Source: Acidobacteriota bacterium (GTDB lineage Bacteria; Acidobacteriota; Terriglobia; Terriglobales; Acidobacteriaceae). Taken from it: DNA of 33,401 nucleotides. Location of the stretch: positions 1 to 33,401 of the forward strand of contig JAKAQS010000012.1 in assembly GCA_021819585.1 (NCBI GenBank). Direction: 5' to 3'. The position numbers and the translations under genes are program-made. Of the stretch, positions 9,211 through 18,589 are shown piece by piece. Below the pieces are notes generated by a model. The model was not told the origin of the DNA, made no database searches, and was given only the letters and a program-made list of their open reading frames with translations. Each line of letters opens with the position of its first letter. The first letter of the stretch is position 1.

Positions 9211-9819
9211 TCAACTCGATGCGGAGGAATCCGCCTGGACCAGCCAGGAATATAGGCCGACGCAGCCAATCGACACATCCCGGAAGCCCAGATTCTCGAT
9301 CTCATCCTTCACCTTGCCGGTGGGTAATCTGTGGTCCAGGGGAGGCCCCCCGTTTCTCTCTACATCAGGCCGCCAATCCAAAATGGCGAGTCTGCCGCCG
9401 GGCTTGAGCACCCTCCTGGCTTCCGCGAGCGCCTTTGCACGGTTCTCCAACTCATGCCATACGTTGGCGCACCAGTAGAGATCACAGCTTGCCTCCGGCA
9501 GGGTGGTGGCCGTGGCATCGGCATGCACCAGAACGATCTCGGCCGGCGCTGCTCTGCCGGTTGCGCTGTTCTTCTCGATCTTTGTGGCAATCCAACGCAG
9601 CATCTCGTCCTGGGCATCCACGGCATACACCCGCCCTGAGGACCCCAAAGCGGCAGCCAGCGGCAAGGAAAAGTAGCCCGTACCGGCGCCGATGTCTGCC
9701 ACCGTCATGCCGCTTTGGATTTCCAAAGCAGAGAGCACATCCGCCGGTGGAAGCCACACCAGCCGCTCCGGATCTTCCAGACGCTGCGCCTGAGAGGCGG
9801 GAAATGTTCTCTCGTTCAT
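9211..9819 (-). CDS. Class I SAM-dependent methyltransferase
   Basis: VADIGAGTGYFSLPLAAALG (motif I), RVYAVDAQDEML, VLKPGGRLAILDW; start at MNERTFPA (9819), 4-bp overlap with the upstream gene. Confidence 0.87.
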   Translation of the reverse strand: MNERTFPASQAQRLEDPERLVWLPPADVLSALEIQSGMTVADIGAGTGYFSLPLAAALGSSGRVYAVDAQDEMLRWIATKIEKNSATGRAAPAEIVLVHADATATTLPEASCDLYWCANVWHELENRAKALAEARRVLKPGGRLAILDWRPDVERNGGPPLDHRLPTGKVKDEIENLGFRDVSIGCVGLYSWLVQADSSASS

Positions 9820-10025
9820 CCGCACTTCACCGCTCCCGACTCTGGCAACTTCATCAGCCGCAGGACGGTCATCATGGGGCACCATTTGGTAATTCCCGAC
9901 TGGAAAAGATTCAGGCCCACAAACGCTGTGAACCACAGCCAGTTAGGCGAGACCCAATGCGCTAGACCTAGCGAGATGAGGACAAAAGCGCCGGCAAGCA
10001 TACGAAGTACACGATCAACAGTCAT
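9816..10025 (-). CDS. Small DUF2892-like inner membrane protein
   Basis: MTVDRVLRMLAGAFVLISLGLAHWVSPNWLWFTAFVGLNLFQSGITKWCPM; RBS GGAGGATTATC before ATG at 10025. Confidence 0.8.
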   Translation of the reverse strand: MTVDRVLRMLAGAFVLISLGLAHWVSPNWLWFTAFVGLNLFQSGITKWCPMMTVLRLMKLPESGAVKCG

Positions 10026-10284
10026 GATAATCCTCCCATTCTTCAAAATAGATTTTGGTTAATGTTAGTTTTGGCCTGTTTCAGCAGGTCAGGAAGAAGC
10101 TCCGATAGTTCTAAAACATCCAGCAAAAATGCTCCCTCAGCCTGAGATGCTATCCTCTTCTGACGTTCAGAGTCAGAAATGGATGCATTTTTTGCGGGGG
10201 AAAGACCCGATCAAGAGCGCTTCCTGCAAAGAAAAGCACCCCCTGATCGTCTTCCACAAAGCACCCATCCACAGCAAAGAAGGG

Positions 10285-11739
10285 TTAAGGCTTTGGCCCG
10301 GGAGTCGCAATCTCTGTCAGAGGGATCGCATTCACCCAGCCGTAGATGTTGGAAACGTAGAGTGTCCCTCCGACGATGACTGGAGAGGATGGCCCAAAAG
10401 AGCCTCCGATATGAAGTTTGCCGAGGACCTTACCGTCGGAGATGCGAATTGCCGCGATATCTCCGAGATGATAGGGAATATAGGCTACGCCATTCAGCAC
10501 GGCGGCTCCGGCCCGGATCGAGCTGCCAAGATGGACAGTCCAAAGCTGCCGGCCCGTCTTCAGATCAAAGGCGTGATAATTGCCGCTCACCGGACTTCCT
10601 TCGTAAACCACACCGCCAACAATCATCGGCGTTGCCGTCTTCATCGCCGGAGGCACGGGTCCGTTGGCCATCCGATATTGCCAAAGGATTTTACCTGTTG
10701 TGGCATCCATCGCCAGCAGAACATTGGCAACCGGATCATTGGGGTCTCCGGACTCGATGGTCGCCTCCTGAACGACGATCCCTGAGGAGTATGCCGGCGT
10801 GCAATCGCTGATGCCTGTTGCTACCAGCCCGGGAATTGTGGTCTTCCAGGCCACCTTCCCTGTGGTCTGATTTACGGCATAAAAATAGTTGGGATAGGTG
10901 CCGCCGAGAAAGATATTCCCGGCGCCGGCCACGGGTGACGACATGCTCACAAAGGATTGGATATCTGTCTTCCAGACGAGCTTTCCATCGTTCGCATCGA
11001 CCTTGTAGACATGGCCGTCGCCTGTCCCTACATAGAGGAAGCCGTTGATGTCGACCGGAGTCGGCATGATCTCACCGGGAGTATGGTAGGCCCAGATCTG
11101 CTTCCCGGTCTTACTGTCGAGGGCATAGATTGTGTTCAGACCTGGCCCCCGAACAGTCCGTTTGCCCTTCACATACTCCATCGTCTTTGCATAGTTGAAG
11201 TAGGCGTTGCCTGTAGAGACGAAGACGCGATCACCGTCCACCAGGGGATTGCTCATGTTCATGTTCCAGCCGTAGTGCGCCCAGATCATCTTTCCTGTTT
11301 CAGCGTTCAGGGCGTAGGTATAGCCGTTGTCATCTCCGGTATAGACAATCCCCTTGACCACGGAGACCCCCACCGGCATACCGATGGTATAAGCCGTGGT
11401 CTTGAAATCTCCGCCTAGGGGTGGTCCGTCGAGCGGGATGGCGCCGGCTCCCGCGAAGGCCCATTTCACGCCATCTTTGAGGTTTTTCGGCGCCGAACCG
11501 GGAAGGGAAAAGACGGGATTCCTTCCTGCCACGGAGGCGTACGTCTTCCACTCCTTCGGATACAAGGACGCCATGCGGCTGTCAGGCAGATTTCCCGGAT
11601 CATACTGATCTGGAAACTCCTGCGCGACAAGATCATGCGAAGTCTGTGCCAGAGTTGCTGGGCAGGTGGTCAAAGAAACTGCGGCCAGGGCAATGGACGC
11701 GGCCAGAGTGGTTTTGTGGATCCGGTTCGTGAGCTTCAT
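10285..11739 (-). CDS. Secreted PQQ-type beta-propeller protein; possible tetrathionate-hydrolase-like enzyme
   Basis: Repeated PQQ-like blades (YALNAETGKMIWAHYG, YALDSKTGKQIWAYHT, YKVDANDGKLVWKTD, YAVNQTTGKVAWKT, LAMDATTGKILWQY, HAFDLKTGRQLWTVH); N-terminal signal peptide; RBS AAGGGAG before ATG at 11739. Confidence 0.85.
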   Translation of the reverse strand: MKLTNRIHKTTLAASIALAAVSLTTCPATLAQTSHDLVAQEFPDQYDPGNLPDSRMASLYPKEWKTYASVAGRNPVFSLPGSAPKNLKDGVKWAFAGAGAIPLDGPPLGGDFKTTAYTIGMPVGVSVVKGIVYTGDDNGYTYALNAETGKMIWAHYGWNMNMSNPLVDGDRVFVSTGNAYFNYAKTMEYVKGKRTVRGPGLNTIYALDSKTGKQIWAYHTPGEIMPTPVDINGFLYVGTGDGHVYKVDANDGKLVWKTDIQSFVSMSSPVAGAGNIFLGGTYPNYFYAVNQTTGKVAWKTTIPGLVATGISDCTPAYSSGIVVQEATIESGDPNDPVANVLLAMDATTGKILWQYRMANGPVPPAMKTATPMIVGGVVYEGSPVSGNYHAFDLKTGRQLWTVHLGSSIRAGAAVLNGVAYIPYHLGDIAAIRISDGKVLGKLHIGGSFGPSSPVIVGGTLYVSNIYGWVNAIPLTEIATPGPKP

Positions 11740-12105
11740 CGATACTCCCTTGAATCGTTGTCTACGCATTGCCGGGTTTTGGCCCGCCTTCAAAAGGACG
11801 AGAGCAAGTTGGCGAAGTCTCGGCAGCCCATTTGTTCTTGAGGCCGCGATGATGGCTTCCGGAAATTCGCAAGTCCGGGCGGTGATGGCTCCGCTTCCAG
11901 CGCGCCGTCACCGAACGCATTTCTGCTGCTGCTCAGGGCTTCCCGCTTCCAGTGGATGTTTTCGCCGGAGAGTCCGCTATTGATTGCCTTCGGGGTGGAG
12001 ATAGTTTGGCCCCGAGGCGCTTGGGTTTGGGCTGGATGAATCATCTCGCTGTGGAGCCGTTCCACCCCGGATACTTACTCTATGCTGGATGCCATCTCCT
12101 TCCTT

Positions 12106-15100
12106 CTAGTGTGCCCCCTCCTGCTCCGAGGGTTGGGACTGCCGTCTGGCCTCTTCCTGTTTCCGATGCAGAAGGTAGTACAGAACTGGGATGGCAGGCC
12201 AGGATAAAAAGGTGGATGCAACTCCACCCGCGATCAGCGAAATCGCCAGTCCCTGAAAGATCGGGTCACTCAAAATGGCGGCCGCCCCCACCACAACCCC
12301 GGCGGCCGTGAGCAGCACCGGGCGGAGCCGGACGGCCCCGGCATCCATGACGGCTTCCGCCAGCGGCATACCCTCCTTGAGCCGCAGTTCAATGAAGTCC
12401 ACCACAAGGATGGAGTTGCGAACGATGATGCCCGCGCCGGCAATAAACCCGATCATCGAGGTCGCGGTGAAAAACGCCCCGAGCAGGGCATGGGCGGCGA
12501 AGATTCCAACCAGTGTGAGCGGGATGGGAACCATGATGACCAGCGGTGTGGTGAAGGACCGGAACCAACCTACCACCAGGATGTAGATCAGGACCAGAAC
12601 CGCGGCAAAGGCGAGGCCGAGATCACGGAAGACTTCGATCGTGATCTGCCACTCGCCATCCCACTTCATCGCGTATTGATCGGTTGACTCTGGCTCTACG
12701 GCGTTATAGCGCGTCAGACGAGATCCATCCGGCAGCCGCAGCCTATCCAGTGCCCGGTTCATCTTCATAATCGCGTAGACGGGGCTCTCTTCCGCTCCCG
12801 CCACATCGCCCGTCACATAGACCACTCTCTTCAGATCCTTGTGGTAGATATCCGGTTGAATCGTTGTATGTTCAACATCCACCAGCTCCCGCAGGGATAC
12901 CATACTGCCGCCGGCGCCACTCAGTTTGATGTTCTCCAGAGCGTCTTCGGAGGAGCGGTCCGGCCGCGCCATCTCTACCACGGTTGGAACCACTTCGCGA
13001 GCATGGGGGGAGTGCAACAGACCAGCGTCCTGGCCAGACACCGCCAATTGCAGCGTCTGTGCGACCTCGGCCACGGGGACTCCATGCAGTGCCGCCTTGG
13101 CCTCATCCACACGCATCACCAATCTCTGCTGGGGATCCTGCATGTACCAATCCGTATCCACAACCCCGTTGGTATGTTGGAAGATCTGCTTCACCTGGCG
13201 AGCGATCGCCACCTGGCCCTGAAGGTTGGGACCATAGATCTCGGCTACCAGCGTCTGCAAGACGGGCGGGCCGGGAGGCACCTCCGCCACTTGGATGCGG
13301 GCTCCGAAACGGCTCCCTATCTGGTCCAATAAGGGCCGCAACTGCTTTGCGATGGCGTGGCTCTGCAGGCTCCGCTCCTCGGGCGGCAGCAAGTTCACCT
13401 GAATGTCGGCTTGATTGGGCTGACGCCGCAGATAGTAGTGCCGAACCAGTCCGTTGAAGTTATATGGTCCGGAGGCGCCCGCATAGATCTGATAGTTGAG
13501 CACATCGTTTTGCCGGCTAAGACAAGATCCCAGCGCCTGCGCCACTCGCGTGGTCTGCTCCAGCGGCGTTCCATCCGGCATGTTGATGATGACCTGGAAC
13601 TCGCTCTTGTTATCGAACGGCAGCATCTTAACCAGGACCAACTTCAGTGGCACCAGGGCAATGGAGGCCATCAACAGAACAACCAACGTGCCAAGGAAGA
13701 GCCAGCGGGTCTTTGCCTTGTAAATCAGCGGGTGCATGGATCGCCGGTACACTCGCACCAGCCAGCCTTCCTTCTCCTCCGTGAAGGTATGCGCTCCTTC
13801 CAGGTGCTTGCGCCCCAGCAGCCGTATCGCTGCCCAAGGAGAGACCACAAAGGCCACCATCAAAGAGAACAGCATGGCGAACGAAGCTCCCACCGGGATG
13901 GGCCGCATGTAGGGCCCCATCAAGCCGCGCACCATGGCCATGGGTAGAATGGCTGCGATCACGGTAAAGGTCGCCAGGATGGTAGGATTGCCCACCTCAG
14001 CCACGGCTATCACCGCCGTTTCGCCCGGCGGGCACCGGCTGCCTCTGGTCAAACGCAGGTGGCGAACGATGTTCTCCACCACTACAATCGCGTCATCCAC
14101 CAAGATTCCAATGCTGAAGATCAAGGCAAACAGCGTTACTCGATTCAGCGTGTATCCCAGCACATAGAAGACTGCCAGCGTCAGCGCCAGGGTTACTGGG
14201 ACCGCCAGCAGCACCACCCCGGACTCTCTCCATCCTAGAAACAGCGCCACCAGAAACGTCACCGAGAGGGTGGCCAACAACAGATGTTCCAGAAGCGTGT
14301 TCGACTTTTGCTCCGCTGTTTCTCCATAATTGCGGGTTGTCGTGACGGTGACGTCGGCGGGCAAAGTGATTCCACGCATCAGGGAGATTCGCTTCAACAC
14401 CGCGTTTGCGACGTCGGTGGCGTTGGAGCCCTTGCGTTTGGCGATGGCGATGGTCACCGCCGGGTACTCCTGGGCTGGTGAGCCGTGCGCACTCAGCGCC
14501 GTGGCGCCAAACAGGACATAATTGTCGGCATCGGCCGGCCCATCGACGATCTTCTCGGCGACATCACGCAGATAGATGGGACGCCCGCCATCGACCCCAA
14601 CCACAACCCCGGCAAGGTCTTCGGTATCTCGAAACACATTGCCCGCGTCGACCTGAATCTCCTGATTCCCCTCGGCGAACTCTCCGGCCTGGGTGCGCGC
14701 ATTCGCGCTCCTCAAGCGCTGGACAACCGCATCGGGAGAGATGCCGAATGCTGCCAGCTTCGTGCTGTCCAGAACCACGCGCATCGCGCGCGGCTGGCCG
14801 CCGATCACCGTGGTCTCAGAGACGTCCGGGATCTCACGGATGGTGTGCTCCACCTCATCGGCCATCTGCCGTAACTGATAACCGTTGTAGTGAGCGCCCC
14901 ACAAGGTCAGCGACAGAATCGGCACATCATCGATCGAGTGTACCTTCACCAAGGGTGGCGAGACCCCCGGAGGTATTCGGTCTTCGTTCGCGTACAGCTT
15001 GTTGTACACCTTTACCAGAGCGTCTCCCTCCGGCGTTCCTACCAGGAAGCGCACGATCACCAGGCTCTGCCCCGGGCTGGAGATGGAGTACACATACTCC

Positions 15101-15381
15101 ACTCCCGGGATCTGGTGCATGAGAGCTTCAATCGGGTTGGTGACCCGTTGTTCCACCTCCTGTGGGGAACTGCCCGGCATGGCGGTCATCACATCCAGCA
15201 TCGGCACCAGGATCTGGGGGTCTTCCTCGCGAGGAATCGCCACCACCGCGAAGATACCCAGAAAGAGCGACGCAAGGATAATCAGCGGAGTCAACTTGGA
15301 GTCCAGAAAGGCCTGCGCCAAATGGCCCGCTGGGCCGAGTTGCCGGTGTCTCAGCAAATTGTCGTTCCGGGTCTCTTTCAT
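12106..15381 (-). CDS. RND efflux transporter permease subunit
   Basis: 1091 aa; VAIPREEDPQILVPMLDVMTAMPGSSPQEVEQRV, GILVDDAIVVVENIVRH proton-relay helix, second-half repeat with FIAGAGIIVRNSILVVDFIEL. Confidence 0.95.
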   Translation of the reverse strand: MKETRNDNLLRHRQLGPAGHLAQAFLDSKLTPLIILASLFLGIFAVVAIPREEDPQILVPMLDVMTAMPGSSPQEVEQRVTNPIEALMHQIPGVEYVYSISSPGQSLVIVRFLVGTPEGDALVKVYNKLYANEDRIPPGVSPPLVKVHSIDDVPILSLTLWGAHYNGYQLRQMADEVEHTIREIPDVSETTVIGGQPRAMRVVLDSTKLAAFGISPDAVVQRLRSANARTQAGEFAEGNQEIQVDAGNVFRDTEDLAGVVVGVDGGRPIYLRDVAEKIVDGPADADNYVLFGATALSAHGSPAQEYPAVTIAIAKRKGSNATDVANAVLKRISLMRGITLPADVTVTTTRNYGETAEQKSNTLLEHLLLATLSVTFLVALFLGWRESGVVLLAVPVTLALTLAVFYVLGYTLNRVTLFALIFSIGILVDDAIVVVENIVRHLRLTRGSRCPPGETAVIAVAEVGNPTILATFTVIAAILPMAMVRGLMGPYMRPIPVGASFAMLFSLMVAFVVSPWAAIRLLGRKHLEGAHTFTEEKEGWLVRVYRRSMHPLIYKAKTRWLFLGTLVVLLMASIALVPLKLVLVKMLPFDNKSEFQVIINMPDGTPLEQTTRVAQALGSCLSRQNDVLNYQIYAGASGPYNFNGLVRHYYLRRQPNQADIQVNLLPPEERSLQSHAIAKQLRPLLDQIGSRFGARIQVAEVPPGPPVLQTLVAEIYGPNLQGQVAIARQVKQIFQHTNGVVDTDWYMQDPQQRLVMRVDEAKAALHGVPVAEVAQTLQLAVSGQDAGLLHSPHAREVVPTVVEMARPDRSSEDALENIKLSGAGGSMVSLRELVDVEHTTIQPDIYHKDLKRVVYVTGDVAGAEESPVYAIMKMNRALDRLRLPDGSRLTRYNAVEPESTDQYAMKWDGEWQITIEVFRDLGLAFAAVLVLIYILVVGWFRSFTTPLVIMVPIPLTLVGIFAAHALLGAFFTATSMIGFIAGAGIIVRNSILVVDFIELRLKEGMPLAEAVMDAGAVRLRPVLLTAAGVVVGAAAILSDPIFQGLAISLIAGGVASTFLSWPAIPVLYYLLHRKQEEARRQSQPSEQEGAH

Positions 15382-16550
15382 TGCTGACCCTCAATCCGTG
15401 CTCCCGAGAGATTGCGATCTCCCGGATCATTCACCAAGTCCTCGCTTCCAGAGAGCCCGGAGAGAACCTCCACTTGATCACCATGCTGGTTGCCCAGGGT
15501 GACGTATCGCAGTTGTGCCAGGCCGTTGCTATCCAGGGCGTAGACGCAAGCCAGGGAGCCTCGCATCACCACCGCCGAACGCGGCGCCAGGATCATCTCC
15601 CTGGTCCCGCTCTGGAAGCCGGCGGTTCCATATATTCCGGCACGGATCCCCTTGGCAGGCGGGAGTTGCAGCTTCACCTGAAAGCTGCGGCTGGATGGGT
15701 CCGCCGCAGGAACAATCTGGGCTACGGTCGCAACCAGATCCTCACCAGCGCCTGTGGCTGCTCCGGCGACCGCCGTTGCCGAAGGCGCGCCTTCCATCTT
15801 CACCGGTACTTTCATCCCGACCCGCACCGTGCCGATGAGAGACTCATCCACCGGCGTATACAGTTGCAGAGGTCCATCGCGATCGATCTGCAACAGCGGT
15901 ATCCCCGGAGAGGCCAATGTGCCTGGATCGGCCAGCCGGGCTGTGATCACCCCGCTGAACGGCGCTCGCAGCCGGGTATACCCCAGTTGCGTCCGAGCCT
16001 CCGCCACCGCCGCTTGCGCCTCGTCGCGCTCTGCGCCCACTGACTGTACGCGCAGTTGCGCAGCTTCCGAGCGCTTCTCCACCTCATCGAACTCCTGCGG
16101 ACTGACGCTGTTCTGCTGCTTCAGATCCTGGTAGCGAGCCAACGTGCTGGCGGCCAGCGATGCGTCCGTGCGCGCCGCCATCCACTGTTTCTCCACAGCG
16201 GCTTCGGCGGCGTTGGCTCGGTTCAAACCCGCGCGCATCGCCGCGTCATCCAGAATCACCAGCACCTGGCCGGCGCGGACATGGTCACCAGCCTGCACCA
16301 GCACCTGGCGAATCGGCTGGGGCACTTGCGCGGAGATCTGCGCCGACTCCTCCGCATGCACCGTCCCGTTGGTCCAAACCCACTGGGGTTCCTGCTGCCG
16401 CAGGCTCTTCACAAGCTGTGCGGAGACGCTTACCGGAGCTTGAGCCACGGGCTCTCCCGGCCGCGAACAACCCGTCAGTAGCGCCACTGACATGGAGAAC
16501 AACAAGGATAAGGACAACAGAAGATACAAGGACTTGAAATAGCTCTTCAT
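15378..16550 (-). CDS. RND periplasmic adaptor (membrane fusion protein), predicted lipoprotein
   Basis: Lipobox LLTGC; QVPQPIRQVLVQAGDHVRAGQVLVILDD; LGYTRLRAPFSGVITARLADPGTLASPG; 4-bp overlaps with both neighbours. Confidence 0.93.
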   Translation of the reverse strand: MKSYFKSLYLLLSLSLLFSMSVALLTGCSRPGEPVAQAPVSVSAQLVKSLRQQEPQWVWTNGTVHAEESAQISAQVPQPIRQVLVQAGDHVRAGQVLVILDDAAMRAGLNRANAAEAAVEKQWMAARTDASLAASTLARYQDLKQQNSVSPQEFDEVEKRSEAAQLRVQSVGAERDEAQAAVAEARTQLGYTRLRAPFSGVITARLADPGTLASPGIPLLQIDRDGPLQLYTPVDESLIGTVRVGMKVPVKMEGAPSATAVAGAATGAGEDLVATVAQIVPAADPSSRSFQVKLQLPPAKGIRAGIYGTAGFQSGTREMILAPRSAVVMRGSLACVYALDSNGLAQLRYVTLGNQHGDQVEVLSGLSGSEDLVNDPGDRNLSGARIEGQQ

Positions 16551-17971
16551 TGCAAACTCTCCGCTGAGTCAGGAGTAAGCGCGCCGGTGGCATAGAGCAA
16601 CTCGGCATACGCCATGGTGTTTCCGTAAACCGCTCGCCAATAGTCGTTCTGGCTCAACCGCTGAGCGTCCTCCGCCCGCAGCAGATCCGTCATGGTGGAG
16701 AGTCCCGCCTTGTAACGGTTCTGCATGATCCGCAGGCTCTCGGTGGCTTGCTGCATGGAGGACTGGGCCGTAGCCACGATGCGCTCAGCCGTCACATGCC
16801 GGCTGTAGGCGCTGCGAACCGCCAGGCGAATCTGGTCTTCGCCAGTCTGCTCCTGCGCCGCGGCCTTCTCACGCGCCGCCTCTTCCTGGGCCAGGCGAGA
16901 CCGTTTCCCCAACGGGAGGATATCCATCGTAAGTTGAACCCCGGCAACCCAATTGTCGCCTCCATTGCCGGCAAACGAACTTCTATCCATCTCCCAGTTG
17001 CCGTAAGCGCTCACCTTTGGCCCAAAGTCATCCCTGGCCGCCTTTGTGGCTGCCGCACTTGCCTGTTGCTGCTGCTCAAGCGCGCGCAGATCCGGCCGCA
17101 TCTTGAGGGCGCCGGCTATCTCGTCAGAGAGCACGCCATCGGGATAATTCCGTGCTTCGATGGGCGTCAATGCCGGGCGAACCGGCATCTCGCTTCCCAT
17201 CGCCGTCTCCAGCTTGGCCCAGGCGATGTCCATCTCTCCCTGGGCGGCGATCAACTCCTGCTCCCGCTCGGAGAGGTTCACCTGCGCCGCCAGCGTGTCG
17301 GAGTCCACAGCCAGGCCGGCTTTTACATTGGCCTTTGCATCCGCCAGTAAGGCTTCCGCAGTGGCCTGCTCGTGCTGGGCTACATCGATTCGCCGCTGAG
17401 CAAACAAGATCGACTGATAAGCCTCCACCACGCGCAGAACCGTGGCCTGCTCCACCGCATCGCTCACGGCTGTTGCGCTTCCAGCCGCCAGCCTGGCGCC
17501 CTTCATCTGCTGCTCTGTTTCAAACCAGTCGAAGATCCTCCAAGAGCCGTTCAATCGGGTTACGAAGTCTCCAACGGGGGTCGGTTTGTTCAACGAGTTC
17601 AGCGCAAAGTCGCTCTGGGTGAACTGCTGCTGCCGCAGCCTGGTTCCAAACACATAGACCGGATCGTTACCCCGCGAGATGTCTTCCGTGAAGTTGAAGA
17701 TTGGGAACAACCCCGTACGCGCCAGGCTGGCTCCCGCACCGGCGGACTGCACATCGGCCTTCGCCGCCGTGATCTCCGGATTCCTGCCCAGCGCCCGGTC
17801 GATCGCCTGCCGTAGCGTCAGCGACGGCTGCTGCGCTCCGGCGGCCGCAAAACTCATCGCCAGCAGCCCCCAAAACAGTACCATCCATCTCTCTCTCAGA
17901 CCTGCTATGCGCATACCCTCCAACCCTCTGCTTGCCGCATTCCTTTTGAAATCTGTGACGGGCAAGAGCAT
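16547..17971 (-). CDS. TolC-family outer membrane efflux protein
   Basis: LTLRQAIDRALGRNPEITAAKADVQSAGA; long coiled-coil composition; first gene of the RND operon. Confidence 0.92.
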   Translation of the reverse strand: MLLPVTDFKRNAASRGLEGMRIAGLRERWMVLFWGLLAMSFAAAGAQQPSLTLRQAIDRALGRNPEITAAKADVQSAGAGASLARTGLFPIFNFTEDISRGNDPVYVFGTRLRQQQFTQSDFALNSLNKPTPVGDFVTRLNGSWRIFDWFETEQQMKGARLAAGSATAVSDAVEQATVLRVVEAYQSILFAQRRIDVAQHEQATAEALLADAKANVKAGLAVDSDTLAAQVNLSEREQELIAAQGEMDIAWAKLETAMGSEMPVRPALTPIEARNYPDGVLSDEIAGALKMRPDLRALEQQQQASAAATKAARDDFGPKVSAYGNWEMDRSSFAGNGGDNWVAGVQLTMDILPLGKRSRLAQEEAAREKAAAQEQTGEDQIRLAVRSAYSRHVTAERIVATAQSSMQQATESLRIMQNRYKAGLSTMTDLLRAEDAQRLSQNDYWRAVYGNTMAYAELLYATGALTPDSAESLQ

Positions 17972-18396
17972 ACCTTAGCGGCGACTCTCACCTCAACAGA
18001 GGTCCACCTTCCTCAGTTCACCAGCGGTCTCGGAAAATCCGCGTGATGCTGGTGACACTGCAATAAAGACATCCGGGGCCTGAATCGTTACACGTCAAGA
18101 AAAAATATTTTGCGCCGGTCCTATACTCCGCTAAATTCTATGGAATTGCCCCTCCCAACGGGAAGGCGGAAACACTTTCTCCACAAAAGGGGGGAGTAGG
18201 GAGGGTGAGTTCCGGATGCCATGCGAATCGTTCCGACGCTACTGCAAGGCCCCCGAAAGTTTGATGAAGAGGTGCTGGAGCAGCAGGCGAGGGGTGGCCG
18301 AAGGTTGAGCGTCCCACGCAGCTAGATTACGTCCTTGAGCGTCTGTAGAAATGGCTGATCGCAGGGCAGGGAACGCCAGCCGAACCGGAAGTTCGT

Positions 18397-18430
18397 CCGC
18401 CCGGAGCGCTCGGTTCAGTCGGGCGGTTTT
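18397..18430 (+). terminator. Putative intrinsic terminator reading rightward
   Basis: CCGCCCG - 16 nt loop containing GAGCGCTC - CGGGCGG followed by TTTT. Confidence 0.4.
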
Positions 18431-18589
18431 GCTCAAGAGCCGGAGCCGGAAGGGGTGCATCAAGGCGCAGGGCAATTCGAGCCTTGCCTGTAGTAGCCGT
18501 CTCCTGGTTGGCGGGGCCGGCTAACTTGCGGTGCTCTTTGCAATTCGCCGGCGCGGCCTAGCGATCGTCCACGGATCGCGATCATGCCG

